A stretch of DNA of 64,000 nucleotides from Sphingobacterium arenae (GTDB lineage Bacteria; Bacteroidota; Bacteroidia; Sphingobacteriales; Sphingobacteriaceae). The translations under genes were made by a program, and so were the position numbers. The notes beneath the pieces are model-generated. The model saw only the letters and a list, made by a program, of their open reading frames with translations. It ran no database searches and had not been told where the DNA came from. Numbering within the stretch: the first letter of the stretch is position 1; each line of letters begins with the position of its first letter. The stretch spans positions 1,240,001-1,304,000 of the forward strand of contig NZ_JACNYK010000002.1 in the NCBI RefSeq assembly GCF_014692505.1. Direction: 5' to 3'. This document shows positions 17,124 through 26,194 of the stretch, one piece after another.

Positions 17124-18380
17124 ATGTTTATCGGTATAAAATCGGTCTTTCTCCGTATCTTAGGCTCATGCTGTCTGCTCCTTGTTTTTCCAGCTGTTAC
17201 ATTCGGTCTGGATACGCTCTCTGTTGACACGCTGTACAAGCTAAATGGAGCAGGCCGATTTGTACACCATTTGGGGTTCGAATCCCGCGCAGGCTATATA
17301 TTACCAAATGTTCCATTTTACGCAGGATTCAACAATCAACGAAAACCTATTCGAAAAGCATTATCCGGGCACATAAAATACGCCTTTCGATTCCCAAACG
17401 GATCATTGGGAGATAAAATTTATGCACATACGTATCAAGGAGTAGGCGTATCATTTTATAACTTTGGTAACCGCCAAGAGTTAGGCAACCCCAAAACAGT
17501 ATACTTTTTTCAGCGTTCTAATATCGCGCAATTAAGCATCAATACGGCCTTAGATTATGAATGGAATTTTGGCTTATCTACTGGCTGGAAACCACATCAT
17601 TTTGTAAACAATCCTTATAATATCGCGATTGGCTCCAAAACCAATGCCTATCTGAATGCAGGCATATATGTCCGATGGAGATTAACACCGCATACCGATC
17701 TGGCAACTGGTTTAGACTTTACACATTTTTCAAATGGCAACACAAATTTTCCAAATGCAGGACTCAATATGCTCGGTTTAAAAATGAGCATATTGTATGA
17801 TTTTAGAAAACGATCGTCCGTCACAAAACAGACCGCCATCCCTGACTCTTTACGCGCGTCGTATACCAAACATATCAACTATGATCTCGTTGTGTTCGGT
17901 TCATGGCGCCGGAAAGGAGTCGACGTTATGGGACAACCTGTCGCTTCGCCTCATCAATATCCAGTTTTAGGTATGTATTTTGGACCGATGTACAATGTAA
18001 GCTATAGGTTTCGAACAGGCGTCTCCGTCGACGCGGTATACGATGGCAGCGCGAACGTTTATACTAAGAATTATTTCTCGGCTACCCTCGAAGAAAAGTT
18101 CTTTAAACCATCCCTAAATAAACAATTGGCTTTAGGCCTATCCGCGAGGGCCGAATATATCATGCCGATTTTCACTATTGGTGTCGGTTTGGGGGGCAAT
18201 ATCCTACACAAAGGCGGAGATCTCCGAGGCACTTATCAAACATTTGCACTAAAGATTGCGACCACCAAAAATTCATTTTTACACATTGGTTACAATCTAA
18301 AAGATTTTCACGAACCCAATTATTTAATGTTAGGTATAGGTTATCGATTTAAAAACAAAGCACCGTCGTTACTGTATTGA
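17124..18380 (+). CDS. Acyloxyacyl hydrolase / PagL-like lipid A deacylase family protein
   Basis: A 418-residue protein with a signal peptide (about 1-28). Its body resembles the Bacteroidota acyloxyacyl hydrolase family, distantly related to PagL, the outer-membrane lipid A 3-O-deacylase. The region 'LDFTHFSNGNTNFPNAGLN' contains the PagL-type His-x-Ser motif (His201, Ser203) followed by an Asn-rich stretch. Flanking alternating strands suggest an outer-membrane barrel. It is longer than proteobacterial PagL, with an extra C-terminal set of strands ending 'LGIGYRFKNK'. Remodelling of lipid A is the likely role, but substrate and activity are inferred from family. Confidence 0.78.
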   Translation: MFIGIKSVFLRILGSCCLLLVFPAVTFGLDTLSVDTLYKLNGAGRFVHHLGFESRAGYILPNVPFYAGFNNQRKPIRKALSGHIKYAFRFPNGSLGDKIYAHTYQGVGVSFYNFGNRQELGNPKTVYFFQRSNIAQLSINTALDYEWNFGLSTGWKPHHFVNNPYNIAIGSKTNAYLNAGIYVRWRLTPHTDLATGLDFTHFSNGNTNFPNAGLNMLGLKMSILYDFRKRSSVTKQTAIPDSLRASYTKHINYDLVVFGSWRRKGVDVMGQPVASPHQYPVLGMYFGPMYNVSYRFRTGVSVDAVYDGSANVYTKNYFSATLEEKFFKPSLNKQLALGLSARAEYIMPIFTIGVGLGGNILHKGGDLRGTYQTFALKIATTKNSFLHIGYNLKDFHEPNYLMLGIGYRFKNKAPSLLY

Positions 18381-18390
18381 TGGCGGTGTA

Positions 18391-19614
18391 TTATATTTTC
18401 TTAAACAATCGCCGGTGAATGTGTAATCGCAAATAGGTATAAAAACCTAACGCTATAACAATGCCGGTTGTTCCCATCACATAGAGCGTACGCTGGATTC
18501 CAATATATTCAGCCATTGCTCCCACCAAGAGTGTTCCCACCGGCACTATACCTTGGAAAGCCATCACATAATAACCTATTACCCGAGCACGATAGCTCGG
18601 AACCGCGTGTGTTTGGATATACGTATTAATAGATGAATTCTGCATCATCATAGCAAACGCAACCACCATCGTAAACACTAAAGCTAATGGTAGAATACGA
18701 GCAAACGCTAATAAACAAAGCGCTGCCCCCATTAAAAAAGCAGAAAATAACACGCGATATCGCAGATTTTCACCAGTTTTTAATCGGGCCATATTGATGG
18801 CGCCGATCATTGCACCAAAACCAGCGGCACTTTCAAACCAAGAGAACGTCGATTCATCCCCTATAAAAAGATCCTTAGCCACTGCCGGTAATAAAGATGT
18901 GTAAGGGATAACAAATAAACTGGAAAACACCAGTACGATAATCAGCGATGAAATGTGGGGAGAACGTACCAAATAGCTAAACCCCTCTTTAAGGGCCCGC
19001 CAATTACCCTCTTTAATAAGCGTTGACGGATCTTCTTGCACACGCATCAGCAGCAGACAGATAATAACAGGCACAAAACTGATAAAGTTGATACCAAAAC
19101 ATACAAACTCGCCGTATTTGGTCAACAAAATACCGCCAATAGCGGGTCCGACCATCCTCGCAGCATTAAAGATAGAAGAATTTAAGGCTATAGCATTGGG
19201 TAAATCTCGTTTGTTATCGACAAGCGATATCATTAAGGATTGTCGGCTAAGTACATCGAAAGCGTTGATGACACCTTGTATAAACCCCAACATAGACAGG
19301 ATAAAAACAGTTTGTAAGTGCAGTCCTACCACCAAAGTCAGCACACCAGCCTGTATCATCAATCCGATTTGCGTAAGAAAAACCAATTTGTATTTCCTAT
19401 GTTTATCGACAAACGAACCGACAAACGGCGAAAGAATCAAAGAAGGTAATAAAGCAATAAATTGTACGAAACCTAACCAAAAAACAGAGTTCGTCATTTC
19501 ATAAACCATCCAACTGATCGCAATCCGTTGCATCCAAGTACCCAAAAGCGATATAGCCTGACCGATGACGTGTAATCGGAAATTAGGATAAGAAAGCGAT
19601 CTAAATATATCCAT
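18391..19614 (-). CDS. MFS transporter (MFS_3/EntS-like)
   Basis: About 407 residues with 12 predicted membrane helices. The opening 'FRSLSYPNFRLHVIGQAISLLGTWMQRIAISWMVYEMT' pattern and the loop 'FVDKHRKYK' between helices 2 and 3 are typical of the MFS_3 (DUF894) efflux group that includes enterobactin exporter-like proteins. The ATG at 19614 ('MDIFRSL') is preferred over one three codons upstream. Substrate unknown; export of a small molecule is likely. It is divergent from the aldolase gene, and the short region between them holds a perfect 20-bp palindrome. Confidence 0.88.
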   Translation of the reverse strand: MDIFRSLSYPNFRLHVIGQAISLLGTWMQRIAISWMVYEMTNSVFWLGFVQFIALLPSLILSPFVGSFVDKHRKYKLVFLTQIGLMIQAGVLTLVVGLHLQTVFILSMLGFIQGVINAFDVLSRQSLMISLVDNKRDLPNAIALNSSIFNAARMVGPAIGGILLTKYGEFVCFGINFISFVPVIICLLLMRVQEDPSTLIKEGNWRALKEGFSYLVRSPHISSLIIVLVFSSLFVIPYTSLLPAVAKDLFIGDESTFSWFESAAGFGAMIGAINMARLKTGENLRYRVLFSAFLMGAALCLLAFARILPLALVFTMVVAFAMMMQNSSINTYIQTHAVPSYRARVIGYYVMAFQGIVPVGTLLVGAMAEYIGIQRTLYVMGTTGIVIALGFYTYLRLHIHRRLFKKI

Positions 19615-19666
19615 GAACGGCAAAAAATGTTTTGACTAAACTTAACCAGATTGAGAATAATATAAT

Positions 19667-19694
19667 TACTTTTGTAACATACTTAGGTATGTTA
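19667..19694 (+). promoter_or_regulatory. -7 element abutting a perfect 20-bp palindrome
   Basis: TACTTTTG (19667-19674) matches TAnnTTTG. It is followed immediately by TAACATAC-TTAG-GTATGTTA (19675-19694), with two exact 8-bp arms. The expected transcription start falls within the palindrome, so it could be a repressor operator or a 5'-end hairpin for the aldolase mRNA. Confidence 0.5.
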
Positions 19695-19735
19695 TGTTTT
19701 AAATATTTTAAATCACTATAAACAATCTAATAAAC

Positions 19736-20395
19736 ATGAAATTTTTTATCGATACCGCGAACTTAGCACAGATCAAAGAAGCACAGGATCTCGGTGTATT
19801 AGACGGCGTAACTACGAATCCCAGCCTTATGGCGAAAGAGGGTATCAGTGGCGAAGAGAATGTAATCAATCACTATAAAGCTATATGCGATATTGTAGAT
19901 GGCGATGTAAGTGCAGAAGTTATCTCTACCGACTATGACAATATCATCAAAGAAGGTGAAGCACTGGCTGCTCTAAATCCTAAAATTGTGGTGAAAGTTC
20001 CCATGATTAAAGATGGCGTTAAAGCTATCAAATATTTCAGCCAAAAAGGTATCAAAACCAATTGTACACTTGTTTTTTCTGCGGGCCAGGCCTTATTAGC
20101 TGCAAAAGCAGGAGCAACATATGTATCCCCATTCATTGGACGATTGGACGATATTTCCGTAGATGGTCTTGGGTTGATCGAAGAAATCCGTCTTATCTAT
20201 GACAATTACGGCTTTAAAACAGAAATCTTAGCAGCTTCCGTACGCCATAGTGCTCATTTATTGGGATGTGCCAAGATTGGAGCGGATGTTATGACAGGGC
20301 CTCTATCCGTTATCCTTTCCTTATTAAAGCACCCATTAACCGATAGTGGATTGGCACAATTTCTAGCAGACCACGCGAAAGCAGCAGGAAAATAA
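19736..20395 (+). CDS. fsa: Transaldolase / fructose-6-phosphate aldolase-like protein
   Basis: A 219-residue small class I aldolase of the TalC/MipB group. It starts '[16 protein letters not shown]' and has '[14 protein letters not shown]' and the Schiff-base Lys87 in '[13 protein letters not shown]'. The loop '[28 protein letters not shown]' follows, and 'AASVRH' completes the barrel. Members either act as transaldolase in the pentose phosphate pathway or cleave fructose 6-phosphate. Sequence reading alone does not separate these. A strong terminator follows. Confidence 0.9.
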   Translation: MKFFIDTANLAQIKEAQDLGVLDGVTTNPSLMAKEGISGEENVINHYKAICDIVDGDVSAEVISTDYDNIIKEGEALAALNPKIVVKVPMIKDGVKAIKYFSQKGIKTNCTLVFSAGQALLAAKAGATYVSPFIGRLDDISVDGLGLIEEIRLIYDNYGFKTEILAASVRHSAHLLGCAKIGADVMTGPLSVILSLLKHPLTDSGLAQFLADHAKAAGK

Positions 20396-20415
20396 AAATA
20401 ATTTTACTTCACAAT

Positions 20416-20451
20416 AAAGCCTCTCCGGATTATCTCTGGAGAGGCTTTTTT
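20416..20451 (+). terminator. Rho-independent terminator after the aldolase gene
   Basis: AAAGCCTCTCC (20416-20426) pairs perfectly with GGAGAGGCTTT (20438-20448), and the T run continues to 20451. Confidence 0.9.
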
Positions 20452-20741
20452 ACTATCGTTCTTATAATGTACTTAAATCCACAGCAAAAACGATTGTGAG
20501 GCTAGCATTTCTCCTGTTCTCCAGCCACTAGAAAGAAGCCATGGAGCCCCGCTCGAAGGCTATCGATAATAACCCGGTATAGAAGCAGCCTTTGTGCTAT
20601 CCCCTCCTTATCCCTAAATGTCACATCCGAAATACCATCTCTTCCTTTCAAATGTCCGAAGTGACAATTTTTATAGTCCACACCAGCACTTGACTATTTG
20701 CAAAAAACAAATATTAAAAATTCCGTAACTTTACCACTATC
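20452..20741. other. Intergenic region with only a weak minus-strand ORF
   Basis: Nothing firm is seen. A 59-codon minus-strand frame (20502-20681, GTG start) is open and visibly richer in G and C than its flanks, but it has no recognisable family. On the plus strand, TAACTTTA (20726-20733), just before the Fur-family start, is a near match to a -7 element. Confidence 0.35.
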
Positions 20742-21188
20742 ATGACGAATGAAAAAACACAAAAAAACAAAGACTTCAAGGAACTTCTTCGGGAAAATGG
20801 ATTAAAAGTAACCTCCCCGAGACTGCGTGTTTTAAAAGAAATAACGCATAAAGAAGCAGCTATATCCCAACCAGATTTAGAAAAAATAGTTGGGACGGAT
20901 ATTGACCGGGTCACTCTATATCGCATTCTATCGAGCTTCGAAGAAAAGGGAATTGTACATAAAATCTTTGATCTGAATGGTACAGCAACTTATGCAATGT
21001 GTTATTCCAACTGTACCGAAAACCATCATCACGACCAACATGTGCACTTCATTTGTTCGATCTGCAATAACGTATATTGTCTAAACGAAGTAAGCCTTCC
21101 GAAGATCACTTTACCCCCTCACTTTGCGCTGCACTCTCTCGCTATTAATGCGGTCGGACTGTGTGGAAACTGTCAAAAAGAGACCTAA
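20742..21188 (+). CDS. Fur-family metal-dependent transcription regulator
   Basis: A 148-residue Fur-like repressor. The N-terminal winged helix is at about 10-85 ('LKVTSPRLRVLKEI', 'VTLYRILSSFEEKGIVHKI'). The dimerisation and metal-binding part has 'NHHHDQHVHFICSICNNVYCL' with clustered His and a CxxC pair. A second CxxC is at the end ('LCGNCQKE'). The two CxxC pairs would bind structural zinc. Zur, Fur and PerR cannot be told apart by eye; the His-rich regulatory site and zinc pairs would suit Zur. It is monocistronic, with its own terminator. Confidence 0.9.
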   Translation: MTNEKTQKNKDFKELLRENGLKVTSPRLRVLKEITHKEAAISQPDLEKIVGTDIDRVTLYRILSSFEEKGIVHKIFDLNGTATYAMCYSNCTENHHHDQHVHFICSICNNVYCLNEVSLPKITLPPHFALHSLAINAVGLCGNCQKET

Positions 21189-21215
21189 ATAGTCTTCTGA
21201 AATACTACTTTGAGG

Positions 21216-21248
21216 AAAATGCTTTCTGGATTCAGAAAGCATTTTTTT
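21216..21248 (+). terminator. Rho-independent terminator after the Fur-family gene
   Basis: AATGCTTTCTG pairs with CAGAAAGCATT around a 4-nt loop, followed by seven T residues. Confidence 0.9.
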
Positions 21249-21663
21249 GTATAAAAACACGACAAAAAACTTCAAAAAATAGCAATCTAAATTTTTACCA
21301 AAAAGTATATAAAATATTGTTTATTAACTAATTAATAATAGTAAACGAAATTAAAAATTTAATAAAAGAAGTATTCAATACTTTAGAAAACAAGTACCGA
21401 TCCCCTCAAACCAGCTCTATGGGCTTTAGGACAGCTGTTAAAAAATAATAATTTTATCTAAAATATATTTAACAATCTATTTATTAATGAAATAAACCAA
21501 GTAAAATAAACTAAAATAGCACACACAAAAACAAAGCAACAAACACTTCTTTTTTGATCGTGTAAAGAACATTTTTTACGTATCTTAGTTTTAGTAAATG
21601 AACATTGGCACTTGCTCTGTGGGAGGGCGAAGTATCCTCCTCCCCCTTTTCAAATTTTAACGA
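21249..21663. other. AT-rich intergenic region and leader of rnr
   Basis: About 410 bp, strongly AT-rich, with no reading frame of note. Near its right end the sequence turns GC-rich. GGGAGG (21621-21626) can pair with CCTCCC (21639-21644) and is followed by CTTTT, a terminator-like or protective leader hairpin about 20 bp before the first possible start of RNase R. Confidence 0.4.
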
Positions 21664-21699
21664 TTGGAAGAGTGGGTATCAAGTTATAATTTGGAATAT

Positions 21700-23829
21700 A
21701 TGAAAGAAAAAAAAGAGAACACATATAAAGAAGTTCTAACTCACCTCATCGTTGACATATTTGAAAAATCAAACAACACACCACTCAATTATAAACAGGT
21801 AGCTGCAAAACTCAACCTGAGTGATCCAGAGTCAAAAAATGCTATTGCAGAGATACTTTCTAACGAATCCAAATCCGGCAAATTCCTGCAAATAGAACGT
21901 AGCAAGTTTAAGTTACGCCAGCTCCATGTTTACATCCAAGGCAAGGTGGATATGACAGCCGATGGTTCGGCCTATGTCATCCCAGAAGATGAACTTGAAA
22001 ATGACATCCATATTGCTCCTCGAAAACTGAGACAAGCGCTCCATAATGACATCGTTAGAGTACACGTCTACGAACGTAGAAAAGGCAGGAAACGAGAAGG
22101 GGAAGTTGTGGAGGTTATCCAACGTGCAAAAACAGATTTTACGGGAACGATGGACATATCCAAATCGTACGCTTTTTTCCTCCCGGACGATAGAAAAATG
22201 ATTCATGATATATTCGTTCCACTGGACAATTTAAACGGCGCGCAACACGGAGAAAAAGTAGTTGTTGCTATTGTCGAATGGCCGAAGAATGCCAAAAACC
22301 CGATTGGAAAGGTAAAAAGTATCCTTGGTAAAAAAGGGGAAAATGATACCGAAATGAATGCCATCCTTGCGGATTTTGGTTTTCCATTATCATTCCCTCA
22401 CGAAGTGGAAGCCGAGGCAAATGCTATTCCAGAACAAATTTCCGTTGACGAGATAAAGAAAAGACGTGATTTCCGTGATATACTAACCTTCACGATAGAC
22501 CCTTTTGACGCGAAGGATTTTGATGATGCTATTTCGTTTCAAACACTAGATAACGGAAATTATGAAGTGGGCGTACATATTGCCGATGTCTCTCATTACA
22601 TGCAGCCGGATTCGTTATTAGATAAAGAAGCTTTTGAACGCGGCACTTCTGTTTACTTGGTCGACCGTGTAATTCCAATGCTTCCCGAACGCTTATCCAA
22701 CGGTGTATGTTCATTACGCCCACAGGAAGATAAACTGTGTTTTTCTGCGGTATTCGAAATGGACGATAGAGCAACCGTCTTAAACCAATGGTTCGGCCGT
22801 ACAGTCATCAATTCCAATCGCCGTTTTAGCTATGAGGAAGCACAAGAGGTTATCGAAAAAAAACAGGGAGACCATGCACCCGAAATCCTTAAACTGAACG
22901 AACTTGCCTACATTCTGCGAGAGCGTAAGTTCAAAAACGGTGCGATCAGCTTCGAAAGCGAAGAGGTTAAATTCCACCTCGATGAAAAAGGGAAGCCCAT
23001 AGGTGTTTATACCAAGGAGCGGAAAGATGCGCATAAGCTTATAGAGGATTTCATGCTGCTTGCTAATCGGAAAGTCGCTGAATATATCGGAAAACAGGGA
23101 AAAGGTAAAAATAAACTAACGTTCGTCTATCGTTTTCATGACACCCCAAATCCAGAAACATTGACTACGTTTTCACAATTTGCTTTGCGGTTTGGACACA
23201 AACTCACGGTTAAAACAGACAAGGAGGCTGCTAGATCACTTAACGCTCTCCTGACAAAAATCGAGGGCGAGAAAGAACAGAACCTCTTAACGACCCTCGC
23301 CATCCGCTCTATGGCCAAAGCTATCTACACCACAAAAAGCACGAGCCACTACGGACTCGCTTTTGATTATTATACACATTTCACCTCTCCTATTCGCCGT
23401 TATCCGGATGTCATGGTACACCGTTTATTACAATTTTATTTAGATGGGGGAAAGAAAATAAATGCCGAACATTACGAAAAAATGGCGGAGCATTCCTCTC
23501 AAATGGAGAAAAAAGCTGCCGAGGCAGAACGTGCTTCCATTAAATACAAGCAAGCAGAGTTTCTGGAAGACCAAATTGGCGTAGAATATACCGGGATCGT
23601 ATCAGGCGTCACGGAATGGGGTATGTATGTAGAAATCCAGGAAAATAAATGCGAGGGTATGGTCCGTCTACGGGATATCACAGACGACTTCTACACACTG
23701 GACGAAAAAAACTATGCCATCATTGGCCAGCGGAAGAAAAAGAAATATCAATTAGGTGATGAGGTACGCATCAAAGTAAAGAAAGTAGATCTAGAAAAAA
23801 GACAAATTGATTTTAGTTTGGTGTCATAG
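21700..23829 (+). CDS. rnr: Ribonuclease R
   Basis: A 709-residue 3'-5' exoribonuclease of the RNB family. The order is an N-terminal winged-helix domain, two cold-shock OB domains, the RNB catalytic domain and a C-terminal S1 domain. The catalytic Asp cluster is in 'TIDPFDAKDFDDAIS', with 'YTHFTSPIRRYPDVMVHRLL' later. The S1 domain begins 'EYTGIVSGVTEWGMYVEI'. It degrades structured RNA and takes part in RNA quality control. The ATG at 21700 ('MKEKKENTYKE') is preferred; a TTG 36 bp upstream would add a poorly conserved dozen residues. Confidence 0.95.
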   Translation: MKEKKENTYKEVLTHLIVDIFEKSNNTPLNYKQVAAKLNLSDPESKNAIAEILSNESKSGKFLQIERSKFKLRQLHVYIQGKVDMTADGSAYVIPEDELENDIHIAPRKLRQALHNDIVRVHVYERRKGRKREGEVVEVIQRAKTDFTGTMDISKSYAFFLPDDRKMIHDIFVPLDNLNGAQHGEKVVVAIVEWPKNAKNPIGKVKSILGKKGENDTEMNAILADFGFPLSFPHEVEAEANAIPEQISVDEIKKRRDFRDILTFTIDPFDAKDFDDAISFQTLDNGNYEVGVHIADVSHYMQPDSLLDKEAFERGTSVYLVDRVIPMLPERLSNGVCSLRPQEDKLCFSAVFEMDDRATVLNQWFGRTVINSNRRFSYEEAQEVIEKKQGDHAPEILKLNELAYILRERKFKNGAISFESEEVKFHLDEKGKPIGVYTKERKDAHKLIEDFMLLANRKVAEYIGKQGKGKNKLTFVYRFHDTPNPETLTTFSQFALRFGHKLTVKTDKEAARSLNALLTKIEGEKEQNLLTTLAIRSMAKAIYTTKSTSHYGLAFDYYTHFTSPIRRYPDVMVHRLLQFYLDGGKKINAEHYEKMAEHSSQMEKKAAEAERASIKYKQAEFLEDQIGVEYTGIVSGVTEWGMYVEIQENKCEGMVRLRDITDDFYTLDEKNYAIIGQRKKKKYQLGDEVRIKVKKVDLEKRQIDFSLVS

Positions 23830-23887
23830 GACAAGCTGTTCTGTAGCATAAAAGATAGTATACGTTTACTAGAGAAACCCGTATAAT

Positions 23888-24229
23888 ATGAAAAGATGCT
23901 GTATATTTTTAGTGGCCATTTTATGGATTGCCGGATGCACAAAAGATGAAACTCCCGTCGACACCTCGGAATGTGTTGTTCGTATGAAAGACTTATACAA
24001 GTCGGAATTGAAATGCACAGAAAAAGGCACAATGGAAATAAACTTGTATTCCGGTTTATATAAAAAAGAGGTGGTATACTTCACCAATATCGTATGCGTA
24101 GCATGCAATACCGTTCCGCCTTCCTTCGGCTACACATGCGACAATAAGAAGGTAGTTTTTGACAATTTTATAAACGTAACAGATATTAAACAAGTTTATA
24201 ACAGCTGTACAAACGAATTTATGAAATAA
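23888..24229 (+). CDS. Small cysteine-rich lipoprotein, unknown function
   Basis: A 113-residue protein with a signal peptide and lipobox 'WIAGC' (Cys17). The mature part has six further Cys residues, including a CxxC pair ('VCVACNTVPP') and a final 'NSCTNEF'. This suggests disulfides in the periplasm or at the surface, or a bound metal. No family is recognised. It begins 58 bp after rnr on the same strand and is convergent with the acetyltransferase gene. Confidence 0.7.
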   Translation: MKRCCIFLVAILWIAGCTKDETPVDTSECVVRMKDLYKSELKCTEKGTMEINLYSGLYKKEVVYFTNIVCVACNTVPPSFGYTCDNKKVVFDNFINVTDIKQVYNSCTNEFMK

Positions 24230-24244
24230 TAAATTTCCTCGGGA

Positions 24245-24724
24245 TTATTTGTGAAGAACAAGTTTTTCTGTAGGAACGCCATCTTCTTCTCCTACAAAAT
24301 AACGCTCGAATCCGAATTTTTCTAAGAGTCGTTTGGAAGCGATATTATCAGGATCTATAACCCCGACAATATCATCATTAGGTGCTATCTCCGCCGCTTT
24401 TTCCAAAAGCTTTTGACATATTTTTGTTCCGAAGCCTTTTTTCCAAAAGGTACGTTTCAAAAGATACCCTATCTCTAACACGGAACGGTCGCGCTTATAT
24501 CTTACGAGTTTACAATCCCCGATCAATTCGGTATCGTGGTCTATAACTTTAAAATATCCCAGGAGGTCATCGTCTTTATTGATCTGCAAAATCTCCGTAA
24601 ATTTCCGCAACGCTTGTTCTTTCGACATCCCTTTTCCGGTAATGTACTTCATAACCTGGTCATCTGTCACTAAAGAATAATAGCCGTCAAAATCTTCCTG
24701 TTTATATTTTAGAATCTGCAACAT
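24245..24724 (-). CDS. GNAT-family N-acetyltransferase (RimJ/RimL-like)
   Basis: About 159 residues starting at 'MLQILKYKQEDFDGYYSL'. An upstream in-frame ATG at 24778 would add 18 residues unlike the family. The GNAT fold shows 'IGYLLKRTFWKKGFGTKICQKLLEKA', which holds the acetyl-CoA loop (x-x-G-x-G-T), and the terminal 'NIASKRLLEKFGFER' motif typical of the RimJ/RimL acetyltransferase_3 group. The substrate is unknown. Confidence 0.88.
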   Translation of the reverse strand: MLQILKYKQEDFDGYYSLVTDDQVMKYITGKGMSKEQALRKFTEILQINKDDDLLGYFKVIDHDTELIGDCKLVRYKRDRSVLEIGYLLKRTFWKKGFGTKICQKLLEKAAEIAPNDDIVGVIDPDNIASKRLLEKFGFERYFVGEEDGVPTEKLVLHK

Positions 24725-24791
24725 AAGTAAAGTTAAATATGAAATTACATTTTTTGAACACTTAATATCCGTATCCAAAAAACGAAATAAC

Positions 24792-24799
24792 TAGCTTTG
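24792..24799 (+). promoter_or_regulatory. Candidate -7 element of the nitroreductase gene
   Basis: TAGCTTTG matches TAnnTTTG and lies 31 bp before the ATG, a sensible leader length. No clear -33 TTTG is present. Confidence 0.4.
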
Positions 24800-24830
24800 T
24801 CAAAAATAATAATCAATAACATCTTAAGAT

Positions 24831-25433
24831 ATGCATTTTTTAGATATTGCCAAGAACAGATACAGCACAAAAAAATATAATCCGAACGAAAAAATAGCAG
24901 AAGATATCGTTCAACAATTAACGCAGATCTTGCAGTTAAGCCCTTCCTCGATAAACAGCCAACCGTGGAAGTTTACGATTATCTCTGACACAAAAATTAA
25001 AAGTGAATTAGCGAAAGTTTCCTATCATAATCTGGAAAAAATCAATCAAGCGAGCCACTTGGTTGTATTTAGTGCCATTGATAACGTGGAAAAATTCGAG
25101 CATGAGATTCTTTCACAATTACCGGAGGGCGCTGTAAATTATTATCACCAGCTCGTCAAACCGTTAGGCGAAGCAGGCATCAAAAATTGGATGCAGCATC
25201 AAGTTTACCTTTCGTTAGGCTTTTTCCTAGCCGCCTGTGCAAGTATGGAAATTGACTCAACGCCTATGGAGGGCATCCAATCGGATAAGTACGACGAAAT
25301 ATTGAAATATGATGGATATACCGCGTTATTTGCGGCTGTGATAGGTCAAAGGGACATGGCAGATTTTAACCAGCCTACGCTCAAACCAAAATTCCGACGA
25401 CCGTTAGAAGAGGTGGTAGATCATGTTTTTTAA
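24831..25433 (+). CDS. Nitroreductase-family NAD(P)H-dependent oxidoreductase
   Basis: A 200-residue FMN-dependent enzyme of the NfsB type. The start 'LDIAKNRYSTKKYNPNEKI' carries the Arg-x-Ser FMN-binding motif. 'LQLSPSSINSQPWKFTII' is the conserved dimer/FMN loop, and 'SLGFFLAACASMEIDSTPMEG' follows. Such enzymes reduce nitroaromatics, quinones or flavins in the cytoplasm. The end converges on pstB with only 2 bp between the genes. Confidence 0.92.
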   Translation: MHFLDIAKNRYSTKKYNPNEKIAEDIVQQLTQILQLSPSSINSQPWKFTIISDTKIKSELAKVSYHNLEKINQASHLVVFSAIDNVEKFEHEILSQLPEGAVNYYHQLVKPLGEAGIKNWMQHQVYLSLGFFLAACASMEIDSTPMEGIQSDKYDEILKYDGYTALFAAVIGQRDMADFNQPTLKPKFRRPLEEVVDHVF

Positions 25434-25435
25434 AC

Positions 25436-26182
25436 CTACCCAAACTGACCATGAATATAATTGGCAGTCATTTCATTTTCCGGAGAGTCAAAAATTTTAT
25501 GCGTAGGCCCCTCTTCTTTAATCTCGCCAAGATATAGGAATACGGTTTTGTCTGCTATACGTTGTGCCTGTTGCATATTGTGGGTTACAATCACTATGGT
25601 ATATTTTTTTTTCAAGTATACGATCAACTCTTCAATTTTCAAGGTGCTGACAGGGTCAAGTGCTGAACAGGGTTCATCCATAAGGATCACCTCCGGTCTT
25701 AGCGCTACAGCTCTGGCAATACATAAACGCTGTTGCTGCCCTCCCGAAAGACGCGTGGCAGGCATCTTCAAATCATTTTTAACTTCCTCCCACAGAAAAG
25801 CTTCTCGTAAGGCTTTCTCTACAATCGATTTATCACACGGAAGGTTATTGATACGCAATCCATACGCAATATTCTCATAGATACTTTTGGGGAAGGGATT
25901 CGCTTTCTGAAAAACCATACCAATCCGCTTACGGATTTGTGTAACCGGAACGGATTTGGCGTATAGGTCGAGATCCTCCAACTGCAGTGTCCCTGTTATT
26001 TTCGCATCGGGGGATAGATCATGCATCCTATTAAAAGAACGTAATAAAGTACTCTTCCCACACCCAGATGGACCGATTAAAGCGGTTATTTCGTTTTCTA
26101 CAAATTGTATATCAATATTTTTCAAAACCTGTTTAGTTCCGAAACTTATATTTAGATTTCTAGCAGATAATTTCGTTTTCAT
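25436..26182 (-). CDS. pstB: Phosphate ABC transporter ATP-binding protein
   Basis: A 248-residue ABC ATPase. Walker A 'GPSGCGKST' is at residues 37-45, the signature is '[14 protein letters not shown]', and Walker B '[13 protein letters not shown]' and a switch His ('[13 protein letters not shown]') follow. 'RSFNRMHDL' and the spacing are those of PstB. Last gene of pstSCAB, 12 bp after pstA. No phoU follows in this window, unlike many pst operons. Confidence 0.95.
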   Translation of the reverse strand: MKTKLSARNLNISFGTKQVLKNIDIQFVENEITALIGPSGCGKSTLLRSFNRMHDLSPDAKITGTLQLEDLDLYAKSVPVTQIRKRIGMVFQKANPFPKSIYENIAYGLRINNLPCDKSIVEKALREAFLWEEVKNDLKMPATRLSGGQQQRLCIARAVALRPEVILMDEPCSALDPVSTLKIEELIVYLKKKYTIVIVTHNMQQAQRIADKTVFLYLGEIKEEGPTHKIFDSPENEMTANYIHGQFG

Positions 26183-26194
26183 GTTCGTATTATT

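Noticed and set aside
18355..18395. Possible terminator between the PagL-like gene and the MFS gene
   Set aside because: Only a 7-bp imperfect stem overlapping coding sequence, with no T run.
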